Below, piece after piece: positions 19,916-29,160 of a DNA stretch of 29,160 nucleotides. Source of the stretch: Pigoraptor chileana (lineage: Eukaryota > Opisthokonta > Filasterea); assembly GCA_943704495.1 (NCBI GenBank), contig CALSCR010002834.1:1-29160 (forward strand), written 5' to 3'. The position numbers and the translations under genes were made by a program. The notes below the pieces were generated by a model, which did no database searches, had not been told where the DNA came from, and saw only the letters and a list, made by a program, of their open reading frames with translations. The stretch's first letter is position 1, and each line of letters starts with the position of its first letter.

Positions 19916-21616
19916 GTGTGTGTGTTGCTGCATAACGCCTTATGGCGCGTAAATATGTTGTAAAAGAGGGACCGACCATTATGCACACACAAACAATAAA
20001 ATGAAAGGCGATTTCAAACCAGAGCATTTGCGAGACAAGAAAGAAGGCCAAGCCAGAGAGACGGAGTAAACCAACACCCGACACCATACATACCGCGGGC
20101 GATAGCTGTCATCGCGACCGCCGCGAATTGGCTTGCCGTCACGCCCGCGCATCTCAGTGGGAGCTGGACGGTTGCAGTAAGGACACAAACACACAAAGCA
20201 ATAATCCATGACACAAACAAGAGAGAGGCAAGTGTATGGTCAGTGGAGAGCAATTGTCTCCCATGGGAGAAGATTAAAGGTGAAAAGAGGGGGGGGGGGG
20301 AAAGAATCCCTCTTCACGAGAAGACAAAGACAGACGCACAATATTGGCATTAACAAACAAACACACACAAAAGCAGTGTCGGTAGTGCTTGCCGGTTCGT
20401 TGCATTGTCTTTCTCCTCCCCACTCTTCTCTCTGTCTGTGTCTGTCTCCCATCCCACTTCTCCCCCTCTTTTCTTGCATCTCTGCTGGCGCTTGAAGCAG
20501 CGAAAGGCGACGCGATGACCGGGGCATTGCAGCCTTGAAGCCGGCGACGCACGTGCTTGCCCTATATCTTTTCTCTCTTTTTCTCTCTTGCGCTGGCGGG
20601 GCGCTTGACTGGACCTCTGTCTTTCTGTCTGTCTGTTTTCTCTGTCTCTCTGTCTCTCTCTTAGCGTGCGCGCAGACGCCGATGCCCTTTTTCTTGACGA
20701 GCTTGTGGCAACTTACTCTTGCGCTCGCCCTGGGCAAACTCAATTTCTAGTTCGCGGCCGTGAAGCATCGTCCGCTTGATGTTCTTGACGCAGTCCTCAG
20801 CGTCGCGCTCGTCGAAAAATGTGCTTTGCCCGCAACACCAACACAAACAATGACAAGATGGAGAAGACGAGCGCACATACATGCAGAGTTAAGGGTTCAA
20901 CACATAGATAAAGCGAGATGGGACAATGTCAACTGGAAGATGAACGAATTGAAAAGGGCGATTCAACGAAACTGTGCACAAACAGAAGAAATCAGCGGAT
21001 ATTCGACATAGCCAAAGCCGCGCAGCTTGCCGCTGTAGTAATCCTTGGGGAGGTAAACATCCTTAATCTTCCCAAACTCATCAAAAATTGAGTGCAAGTC
21101 CTCGGACCTGTGTGTGTGTGTGAGAGAGAGACAGAGGGCACACACACACACACACACACACACACGATGTCGATCAGACGACGCTCTGTTTGCAGAAAGG
21201 TATACTACACGCAAAACGCCATACAGAGGAAATCACTTCGCATTGAAAGCAAAAAACATCAACAATAATAAAAGAAAAGACTTCAATAAACAACAGCACT
21301 CACATCACAAGATACAACACACACCCACGATGGCAAGAAATACAAAGTATACTAAAGATTATAGATGTAAATATACATTATGATAAACATGAGTATTGTA
21401 TTTTTACACCCAAAAAAAAAATATTTAAAGTAAGCTATCGCAGGAAAAACCACACACAACTGCACCAATTGCACCAACAAAACCCGAGTTCCTTCGTTTT
21501 TACTTTGTCACTACTCATAATACAATAATACGAAATGTTGACACTCACTTTGTCTTTTCACTCAGATTTTTGACGTAAACCGAGCATTTGATGTTACGGG
21601 AACCGCGGTTTGCCAT
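18865..21616 (-). CDS. SR splicing factor (one RRM plus RS domain), 7 exons
   Basis: Exons 21549-21616, 21003-21107, 20717-20820, 20094-20163, 19721-19780, 19097-19342, 18865-18961 give 249 aa. SR proteins bind pre-mRNA through the RRM and recruit spliceosome parts through the phosphorylated RS tail. RRM about residues 11-90: RNP2 VYVKNL, RNP1 RGFGYVEF, then DERDAEDCVKNI and ELEIEFAQGERK, followed by T-P as in SRSF2/SRSF10-like proteins. RS tail 116-249 includes nine RRRSPSP-type units. Joining exons 2 and 3 needs an AT-AC intron. The last 15 residues (GRCVNNSC and on) do not look like RS sequence; CG|GTGTGTG just before them copies the donor of exon 5, so the true C-terminus may lie on another exon. 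Orthology within SR proteins is unresolved. Confidence 0.88.
19100..19330 (-). repeat. Coding minisatellite of the RS tail
   Basis: Period of 21-27 nt encoding RRRSPSP followed by AA, VA, A, V or nothing; nine units inside exon 6. Near-identical DNA units suggest recent expansion or contraction by slippage. Confidence 0.85.
19698..19720. repeat. (CA)n next to SR exon 5 donor
   Basis: The donor GT of the exon ending at 19721 is the first unit of a TG repeat in transcript sense. Confidence 0.9.
19882..19925. repeat. (TG)n microsatellite, SR intron 4
   Basis: About 22 TG units with one CG interruption on the plus strand; CA in the transcript. Confidence 0.95.
20289..20300. repeat. G12 homopolymer, SR intron 3
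   Basis: Twelve consecutive G on the plus strand; a C-run in the transcript. Confidence 0.9.
20821..21002 (-). other. Probable AT-AC (U12-type) intron of the SR gene
   Basis: In transcript sense the exon ends GTCGA, the intron begins ATATCC and ends AAAGCAC, and the next exon begins ATTTTTCGAC. Only this join restores RGFGYVEF-FDERDAED of the RRM. No GT donor of the right phase exists between RNP1 and the first stop, and the only near AG acceptor (AAAG) gives the wrong phase with every GT. ATATCC is the core of the U12 AT-AC donor. A CCTTAAC (20894-20888), like the U12 branch site, lies about 68 nt from the 3' end, farther than usual. Confidence 0.6.
21109..21165. repeat. Inverted (TG)7 / (CA)13 pair at SR intron 1 acceptor
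   Basis: TG at 21109-21122 and CA at 21139-21165 can pair with each other around a loop of about 16 nt. In the transcript the loop is a CU tract and the stem's 3' arm ends in the acceptor CACAG|G at 21108/21107. Confidence 0.75.
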
Positions 21617-22037
21617 CCTCTCGTTTACCTTTCACCACTCTCTTGGCAAAGATGAAAGGGAAAAAGCACATAAAGTTTCGGGGAAAAACAAAAACTTATT
21701 TAAATGAAATACTCTAAGAAATATAATCAGTGCGAATCATGCCGGGAATGGAACAGATTTGTGAGGGCGAATTGTGCGGCAGCAAACATGTGTGGTTTCA
21801 GTTCAGAGCTTGCTGGAAAAGAGGAAGACCACAAACGTAGCGAAATCTCGCAACTATTATTTACCCGAGAACTCGTCAATATGTCTGTGGGCTGGGGAAT
21901 GTTTGTGCAAAACCCAAACTGCCAATCAATTTTGTCTTTTATGCTGTGTATATGTACGTGCCAATAAGTCTGTGTGTATGTGTGTGGGTGTGTGTTTCAG
22001 TCGACGAATGCGTGCATACTGTTGGCGTCGTTTAGCT
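21617..22037. other. Intergenic region upstream of the SR gene
   Basis: 421 bp between the SR start and the stop of the 258-aa mitochondrial protein gene, both on the minus strand. It must carry the SR promoter and the neighbour's 3' UTR. No defined element was recognised. Confidence 0.55.
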
Positions 22038-24230
22038 TCACTGCGACTTTTGTGCCTTGGGATCCCACACACGGCCGTTCTCGACAATCGGAATGGACTT
22101 GAGATGCGCCCTCCACTTCTTCCGCTCTTCTGTTGTCGGCTCCACAGCACCTGCATCACCAACAAATAATAAGCGCAAACAGAAACAGCTCCATCAGTGC
22201 GCGGCATTGAGCAACGAATCAGGTGTAGGGTCGTTAAATAAGTTGACTGCAAAGGAAACAAAAACAACAGACAACGCCTGGATCCGTCTTCGTTCTTTCG
22301 CTCACCAGTCTTCTTTCCAGTGTAGTTGAAGACATACATGCCGTTGGCGCCGGCGATGATGCGGAAGAGATGATATTCGTGCGCGCCCCGGTAGTCAAGA
22401 CCATACTCAAATGTGAGGTCACTGCACCATTATGTAGCCACACAACAGCACAAACCGATTGGTTATTGACGTCCACATGTTATGTTATGAGCACAAAAGA
22501 AATAAGCAAAGATGGGCATCCATATGCAGGCAAGCAAAGCGCACGCACCTTGGGTCATCATCGTCGACAACGTTCCAGTATTTAATCTGATTGTGTGATC
22601 GCGCGATCATTTGAAGCTGTCGCATGTGCTCGTCAGGGGAAATCTGAGACCGAAAATAATGTATGTGTGAGCGGCGGCGGTGCCATGCAAACGAACGCAC
22701 ACAATAGCAAGAAGTTAATCGCCACACACATATATGCAGACATACACTCTTCACAACATAGAGAGATGTCACAGTGTGCGGCTTTCTATCACGCACAAGA
22801 GACAAGCAGTTGCCGATTGGGAATGTGACTGCGATGATCCACGACACTTGCACTCCCATGAGCCTGCATTGGCCTCACACAGCCAAGCGACCCCTTGATC
22901 GAGTGGCCCATTACCAGCCTACTAATGGAAGAGAGAAAACCACAACTGAGATCCAGCTCACCTTCTTGGACTGCCGCCACGAGTGCGTGATTGCGCTGAT
23001 TACTTCGGTCCACTCGTCCACATTCTCTGTCTCTAGCATATATTCCACCTGTAGTAGAGTGATCACATGACGCATACACGACGAATGCACACAACATGCA
23101 TATGGCACACACGAATCAAGTTTAAGCACAGTGAGTGCGTGTGTCTGCGCACATGTGGGTGGGCGTGTAAACCAGCTCGGTAGATACTAAGATAAAAGCA
23201 TGCATGCACCCTAATCGCAGACGATATGCAGATATGCACAATGCACAACGGCCCTTACCATGAACTGGTCGTTTCTCCGCACGAAATACGTAAGAACCCA
23301 CTTGCGCGCATCCAAACAGAGCTTCTCAAAAAGCACATTGCCTTGAAAGGGAACTGTTGAACCTGCAATTACCACATTCGAAACATCAAAACCGGTACGA
23401 ACAAATCGAACAGATAGTATTCGACAAGGGATAACAGCGCTTACTGAATCCGCAATGCCGCAACCCCCACCTTCCTTGTCCTGCACGCTCTCGAGGACGC
23501 CCCTTGTCGCATCATCAACATGAATTGCTGCGCGTACGAAAAAACAGTCGTAGTCAGCACGTAAATATTCTACAATGTGCATCACGGTCGTTCTTGTTGA
23601 TATTTTGCACTAGTCTCGGCAGAGAATGACGCCATAAAAGCAACAGGACATAGCTATAGCTCGCCTCCAACCCACAATTCAAATATGAACAGACCCTAAG
23701 CTCATGATCCATGGTCCCAATTACGATCACACAGAAGAAAAGCAGCATTACGTACCAATGAAAGGCTTTCGTTGTGACTCGGCAAGGACTGTGAGCCCGC
23801 CAACCGCAAGTATAGCGGCTCCAGCAGCGACAGGAGCAGCGATTGCACTGAAAATGTGCCGCGCATTAGAGCCAGATCCAGCTGGTTCACAAGGGCGAAA
23901 GGCACGAAATAGGATTGTAAAAGCCAAGGTAAATTATAGTGACACTGGGACGCACACCAGGATCTGACACAACTGGTTCAATACCTCACACATGAAAAGA
24001 GTTTGTCCGTCTGTTGCATTTAAAGTACAGTAAAGTCCACATCCAAGTCCCTTCTCGGTTGATGCCATCGCATACTCCCCCCCCCCCCCCCCCCCCAACA
24101 CACACACACACATACACAAATTATTCCCACCGGTGGATGTGAACTGCCTCGCTGACGAGGGCGCCATCGTAGCTGCACGTCGTCCCATGCGGCTGATTGC
24201 CCCACCGAGGGACACGGAAGCACGCAGCAT
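22038..24230 (-). CDS. Mitochondria-targeted single-span protein, family not recognised, 8 exons
   Basis: Exons 24118-24230, 23756-23847, 23471-23527, 23259-23362, 22962-23048, 22549-22643, 22306-22421, 22038-22150 give 258 aa. Residues 1-33 are an Arg/Ser/Ala-rich, acid-free presequence (MLRASVSLGG, GRRAAT). One hydrophobic span lies at about 39-59 (AIAAPVAAGAAILAVGGLTV). Then comes a soluble part of about 195 residues, aromatic-rich, with FEKLCLDARKWVL, YFVRRNDQFMVEYML, WTEVISAITHSW, QIKYWNVVDDDDP, FEYGLDYRGAHEYHLFRI and a basic end GRVWDPKAQKSQ. This layout suits an inner-membrane protein with one large domain on one side. No family was recognised. It shares its upstream spacer with divergent DDX24. 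The first donor (TT|GTGTATG) was chosen for phase over the earlier GTGGGA. Exon chain is well supported; function is open. Confidence 0.75.
24077..24096. repeat. C20 homopolymer, intron 1 of the 258-aa gene
   Basis: Twenty consecutive C on the plus strand, followed by CA repeats that run to the donor; in the transcript this is GUGUGU then G20 within 45 nt of the donor. Such a run is prone to sequencing error. Confidence 0.9.
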
Positions 24231-24771
24231 TTTGTTACAGAGTGCGTAGATGCCCTTCTGAAGTTGGGAAAGTCGAGAGTATTTTTGGTACGAATTACGA
24301 GTATAATGATTATTTGAAAAAGTTAATGACAGTCACCGAATCACTTCCTTGGATAATATTTTCCGTATGGCAGTGAATTCATTCAAGCAATGGTAAAGGT
24401 CGTGTTCAAGTACCGTCGTATGTCGAGTGTTGCAAGGCATATCGTGTGCCATGACACAGATTCAGTGGCCACCCGGTGTAGCATGTGCGAAAATCGCAGG
24501 TCGGCGGTCACCATCTCCAGCTGACGTCACGCGCCCATCACGTGATGTCACTGCCAATCACGTGCCGTTCTTTCTCTTTTGCACGTGGAAACATTTGTGC
24601 GAATTGAGCTAGTATGATGGGTTGCGATTGAATCCGATTGTACATGTATATCTACTGCGAGCGGACGGGATCTATTACTTGTTTATTTCATTATAGCACT
24701 CTGTGATTAGACTCCGTGTGATTACTCAGCCGTATTATTATCGCTGGGTTTGGATTATTGCAAAAGGGAGG
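24231..24771. promoter_or_regulatory. Divergent promoter region with CRE and three E-boxes
   Basis: 541 bp between the start codons of the 258-aa gene (-) and DDX24 (+). It contains TGACGTCA (24522-24529) and CACGTG at 24539-24544 (as palindromic TCACGTGA), 24559-24564 and 24582-24587, all within 66 bp and about 185-250 nt upstream of the DDX24 ATG. CRE and E-box names follow known bZIP and bHLH sites; binding here is inferred. No TATA box was identified with confidence. Confidence 0.5.
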
Positions 24772-27154
24772 ATGGGGCGCAAGGGTGGGGCTGTGCGCAC
24801 GCCTGCCCCTCAAGTCAAGGCGACAGGCTCATGGAATGTGTCTCACAAAGGCGATGAAGCCGTTTTTGATGCAACAGCAACAGCAGCAGAGAATGATTCG
24901 ATTGTGGAAAAGAGGTTGAAGAAAGGACGTCGTGTGGCGGCTTTGGGGGGACCAAGTGGATTTGAACATGATTGGCGCCCGGTCGACTTCGCTGGAATGG
25001 AGCTGTCGGAGATGGAGGGCTTTAATGGACTGGAAGAGCTCGATGGAGTGGACATTGAGTATGTTGACTCGGCGGCAGGTCGCGAAGTCCGCTTGAAGGT
25101 GTGTGTGTGTGTGTGTGTGTGTGCTGTGCATGACCTGTGTGCGTGTATGTAGACGTCTGTTGTGTATATATGTGGTGTCTTTGTGTGTGTGCATGTATAC
25201 GTATGTGTGTATATATGTGTGTTGGTAATGTGTGTGTTGGTGTTGTGTGGTCTACACTAGTTGGTTCAAGCCCCTCAAGCTGCCATTTACTGCTTTATCT
25301 GCCTTTCTACTTCGAATGGAATTGCGTGCTTATCGAAAGTAAATTCTTTCATACCCCTACGAAACAGAAAGTGGAGCCCACCAAGGGATTAAAACGGAAG
25401 ATGGGCGATACGGATCTTTTTGCTGGGGATGACGAGAGCGGCGCAAAAAAAAGTGCAAAGCGCGCCAAAAGCGACGCAAAAGCGGTCCCATCAGCAGATG
25501 CCACCGAGGGGTCACTTCCCGCGGGTGCTCGCACAGCCACTTCCGTCAGTATGATTGATCTGAATTTGGAGGAAGGCGATGCGACGAACACGAAGGTTGA
25601 GGAGAAGAAGAAAGCGGCGAAGAAGAGCGCTACTACCAAGGAGACGGACAACAAGGGCAGCGCCACTGCCGATCCCGCAGCGGACCGATTGACCAAGGAG
25701 GAGATGCGACGCCTTGCGCAGCAGAAGAAGAAGCGCGACAAACAGCGTGCAAAGCGTCTTGCGGGAAAGAAGGGGAAGGCGGCTGGTGCCGTGGGTGAGG
25801 GTGTTGGTGGTGTCGCCGGAGAATCCACTGCTGAGGACGCGGGTGATGACGCGGGTGATCGCGCAACTGACGACGATGCAGAAGATGATGCCCCTGAGCC
25901 TGTTGGCGAGGAAACCGCAGATGGAATCCAGGCAGTGGCTGCCGAGGACTCCAACGAAGGTGAGACTATGAGTGTGTGTGTGTGCGTGCTGCGTTTATGT
26001 ATGTATGCATGTGTGTGTATATGTATGAATGAAGTGTGTGTGTGCGCGCGCACTGTGAATTCGGAGTCAATGCATCGTGTATGTGCCTCGTGTGGAGTCC
26101 ATCCATTGACTTTAATCCTACAGCCCACGGCCTATCACCTTCCGTGAAATGTGTTTGCGCATGACTTGCCACTCGCAAAGAGCCAACCCTAACCCCAACC
26201 ACAATCACAACCCTAACCCCACGCCACAGTGGAAGGTGTCTCTGCGTGGGATGCATATCACCTCCACAGCGACATACTCGCGAGCCTTTCTCGCTTAGGG
26301 TTTGCCACTCCAACTTCGATTCAGTCGCAAACATTGCCATCTGCGATCCTCGGCAAGAAAGATATTTTGGGTGCCGCCGAAACGGTGCGTTCGTGTTGCC
26401 CTGTCGTACATAAATATCTGTGTGTAAGTGTGTGGTGTATGTGTGCTTGTACACGCATTGCGTGTGTGGGAATGGCTGTTGCATACTGCCACTGGGATAG
26501 CAAACACACATGCAACTTATGTTCTGAATGTTGCGCAAACATCTTGCAAACCACCGCACATACCCACACACAAAACACACTCGCGAGTGCACAGGGCTCC
26601 GGCAAGACGCTTGCATTCGGCCTTCCCATTCTGGATCACATTCTGCGCCGGTGCGAGGGCGACGACAAGAAGAGCGGATCACGTGACGGGCTCATTGCGC
26701 TCATCATGACGCCCACCCGCGAGCTTGCCGTGCAGATCAACAAACACCTCATCGACATTGCAAAGGGAACGTTTATTAAGGTTTGTATGCACTTCTTTGT
26801 GTTGGTTGCTTGTTTGTGTCTGTGTGTGCGTGTATGGTATGTGTGTGCGTGTATTTGTGTGATATGTATGTATTTGTGCGTGTGGTGTGTGGCGTGTGTG
26901 TCTAAATTGTGTATATTTGTGTGTGTGATATGTAGTGGGTGAATCATGCATATTGTGCCATGTGCCTTCTTATTTTCCATGTGTGTACTCTCTATTTCTT
27001 GTTGTTGGCTTTGTATTATTGCGCATATGCGGATGTTCTTTTTGAGGTGTGCGTTCTTTTCATCCCACAGTTTGCACTTCGTCTCAGTCGAAACATCTTG
27101 TTTTCTGCACATCACACGCCATTGCCCAATACTGAAAACATCACTGTTTCGTGT

Positions 27155-27191
<37 letters not shown>

Positions 27192-28756
27192 ATGTGTGTA
27201 TGTGCGTGTGTATGTGTGCAAACGTGCAGATTGCAACTGTTGTGGGTGGCTTGTCTTCGGAAAAGCAGAAGCGACAACTCGATGAGCGGCCGCACATTAT
27301 CGTGGCAACGCCTGGACGTTTGTGGGAACTTATTGATGGGGTGAGTGTGGACCCTGTGGGACGTCGAAATTCACTCTAATGATCACGTGAGGCGACGAAC
27401 AGAGACATTGCTGCCAGTGTGTGTGTTGTGTCTCTTTGTGGTAGTGTTGAGGGTGCGCCACGCACTCATAATAATTTGGCCTCACTTTGTTCAGGAGTTC
27501 TCACTCACCACATCTCTTCTCTTTCTTTGGGTGCATACGTATATGTGTTTGTACGTATGCATATATGTATGTATATATGTATGTGTGCGCATGTGTGTGT
27601 GTGTGTTTGTATGTGCTTATTGCAGGCGCATGCATATGTTGCCGATCTCACGCGCCTGCGCTTCTTTGTGCTTGACGAAGCGGACAGAATGGTGCAACAG
27701 GGACATTACGCCGAACTCAGCTCAATCATCGACCGACTGCCGCACCAGAAGGGGTATGCATTGTCACGTATCCATTGTCGCTTATCTTGCGCTCATCTTT
27801 CCTTTGATTCGCCACACTGAGAACGACGTTGTTGTGCGGACGCATGCATCTACAATTGCACCCACCGATATACACACACACACACTACATACACAAACAC
27901 GTACACAATATACATACACGCTTACACCCATACAAACATACGCATATACACACTTACACATAATTCGCTTATATACACATATAGATACACACTTACACTT
28001 AATTCACATATACACATATACATACACTACATCTACAACTCCTCGTTGTCATTCGCATTGTACTATATTCACCATCAGTGACCGCAAGGAACTCTCAAAG
28101 ACAAACGGTAGGTGGCGGTACGGCTGTTTGGCGTCTCCTTTGTTGTTGTTGTGTGCACACTGGGGTTTATCTGCATTTTGTTGGCCAAAATAGCATTCAC
28201 TTTGTCAGACGCAAGGGAATTTGCAATAGTTTTTTCCTGTGTAGTAACGCAGGATATTATTCCCTTTCGTTAATTCTGTATATTGTGTTTGCATTATTGT
28301 GTATAGCACTGCGACAAACATTTGTGTTTTCTGCGACGCTCACTCTTCCCGTGGAAAAGAGCCGACGCAATCGACCTGCGAAGAGAGATGACGACGAGAC
28401 CCAGAAGACCCTCGGTGAGCATGCAGTGTGCGTCGAAGTACTTATACACACACACACACACACACACGCACGCACACACACACTCACACACACAAAAAAA
28501 CCGGCTTCAATGAACACACAATTGTGAACTGCGAGGATTAGTTCTTCATTGCCGTCTCATAACCGACAATGCACAACCACCAACAACAAAACACACCAAC
28601 AACACACATCAACAAAACCAACGCATATATACAGAGGCGCTTGTGGAGAAGCTCGGTATACAAAAGGGAGACTACAGGGTTGTTGATCTGACCACAAAGG
28701 GCACCGTTGCCGGTGGCTTGACAGAGGCGCAAATCATGTGCTTGACCGAGGAAAAG
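24772..28756 (+). CDS. DDX24: DEAD-box RNA helicase DDX24/Mak5, N-terminal part (continues beyond window)
   Basis: Exons 24772-25098, 25368-25959, 26230-26384, 26595-26780, 27230-27340, 27626-27753, 28079-28107, 28307-28414, 28635-28756 code for 586 residues with no stop; the next exon is off the right edge. DDX24/Mak5 is a nucleolar ATPase of large-subunit ribosome assembly. Residues 110-307 are Lys/Asp/Glu-rich with nuclear-type basic runs ([11 protein letters not shown]). RecA domain 1: Q motif FATPTSIQ, motif I AAETGSGKT (355-363, split by an intron), Ia PTRELAVQ, Ib [24 protein letters not shown] (about 475), III SAT in VFSATLTL. The long insert after SATLTL and [12 protein letters not shown] are typical of DDX24. 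Start ATG at 24772 heads MGRKGG; an upstream in-frame GTG is ignored. The helicase C-terminal domain is not visible. Confidence 0.93.
25099..25123. repeat. (GT)n starting at DDX24 exon 1 donor
   Basis: The donor GT is the first unit of a 12-unit GT repeat. Confidence 0.95.
26091..26122 (+). repeat. Dispersed 48-bp repeat, copy 8 (internal deletion)
   Basis: In DDX24 intron 2 (25960-26229), sense orientation. Starts TGTGGAGTCCATCC, then ATTGACTT, and ends TAATCCTACA; both ends are kept and about 16 nt of the middle are gone. Confidence 0.85.
26185..26220. repeat. CCCTAA-like tract at DDX24 intron 2 acceptor
   Basis: AACCCTAACCCC occurs twice, separated by AACCACAATCAC, ending 9 nt before the acceptor CACAG|T. 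Confidence 0.8.
27155..27190. repeat. (TA)n(TG)n microsatellite, DDX24 intron 4
   Basis: Eleven TA units running straight into seven TG units, about 40 nt before the acceptor. Confidence 0.95.
28446..28493. repeat. (CA)n tract, DDX24 intron 8
   Basis: CA repeat with a few CG and CT interruptions, about 30 nt after the donor. Confidence 0.9.
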
Positions 28757-29095
28757 GTGCGTTGTGTGCATTGCATGCATGCGTGGGGTGTGTGCGGGCG
28801 TGTGTGTGTTTGTATGTGTGTGCTTTGTGTTGTGTGTGTCTGTGTGCGTGTGTATGTGGGGTGCTTGGGGTGTGTGTCTGGTGTGCGTGATATGCACGAC
28901 GTCAAAGTGTGTATCTTGTACGGGAAATGTGATGTAACACATTTTGTGTGCACCGCTATTGTGCCGAGATACGCCCCTTCTACGTTTGCGTGCGTCATTT
29001 CGCGCGATTTCCCCCGCACACTTTTCTGCTGCATTTACTAATCGGTTTGCCTTACGTTGTGTGTTTGTTTCGTGTTGCTGCGTGATATGCTCCCT

Positions 29096-29160
<65 letters not shown>
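28757..29160 (+). other. DDX24 intron 9, incomplete
   Basis: Begins GTGCGT directly after exon 9 and has no recognisable exon before the window ends. TG-rich at 28790-28900, then mixed sequence. Confidence 0.7.
29097..29160. repeat. (CA)n microsatellite running off the right edge
   Basis: At least 32 perfect CA units up to the last base, the longest pure dinucleotide run in the window. Confidence 0.98.

Noticed and set aside
20240-20743. 167-codon minus-strand frame across SR intron 3
   Set aside because: Interrupts the well-supported join GERK to TPTEMRGRDG, has basic low-complexity composition and no domain; taken as intron.
23700-23725. GATCCATGGTCCC in intron 2 of the 258-aa gene as a repeat copy
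   Set aside because: The match is limited to CCATGG, which is palindromic and common.
24077-24096. C20 run as a functional G-quadruplex at a donor
   Set aside because: A pure 20-base homopolymer may be a sequencing artefact and no regularly spaced G-tracts accompany it.
26041-26080. CGGAGTCAATGCAT as a further copy of the dispersed repeat
   Set aside because: Only about 8 matching bases and neither end is complete; chance match beside true copy 8.

Overview
This 29.2-kb window is nuclear DNA of a single-celled or otherwise intron-rich eukaryote. Six of the seven genes are cut into short exons (29-600 nt, mostly about 100 nt) by introns of roughly 130-580 nt with mostly GT-AG ends. The introns and spacers are full of TG/CA, TA and GA microsatellites, and the standard code is used. 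Three predicted proteins carry or probably carry mitochondrial presequences, and there is a JKAMP-type ER membrane protein, an SR splicing factor and a DDX24/Mak5 helicase. The lineage cannot be fixed from the sequence. A protist, possibly a unicellular relative of animals, would fit, but that is inference. Every exon chain was rebuilt by hand from splice sites; each keeps one open frame and sums to a multiple of three where the ends are visible.

Layout: (1) 1-1763 (+), 3' part of a DadA-type D-amino-acid dehydrogenase, one intron. (2) 2844-10724 (-), a complete 21-exon mitochondrial ClpB/Hsp78 disaggregase of 824 aa without a Clp N domain. (3) 11985-15242 (+), a large intronless gene for a 1085-aa membrane protein made of two tandem copies of a bacterial-looking extracellular sensor, each followed by a HAMP-like helix. 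(4) 15594-17920 (-), JKAMP, 4 exons. (5) 18865-21616 (-), an SR protein (one RRM plus RS tail), 7 exons, with a probable AT-AC intron. (6) 22038-24230 (-), a 258-aa mitochondria-targeted single-span protein of no recognised family, 8 exons. (7) 24772 to the right edge (+), DDX24/Mak5 DEAD-box helicase, 9 exons visible. Genes 2/3 and 6/7 are divergent pairs with CACGTG-rich spacers; genes 1/2 and 3/4 are convergent. There is no operon-like grouping. Shared themes are mitochondrial proteostasis (Hsp78), ER quality control (JKAMP), splicing (SR protein) and ribosome biogenesis (DDX24).

The least expected things are: a short dispersed repeat of about 48 bp, one end TGTAGGATTC and the other TGTGGAGTCC, with eight copies, seven of them in introns and six of those in the host gene's sense direction, and one copy flanked by a long direct repeat; the intronless double-sensor gene, which looks bacterial in origin; introns at the identical codon and phase inside both Walker A loops of Hsp78; and non-canonical introns (one AT-AC, two GC-AG).
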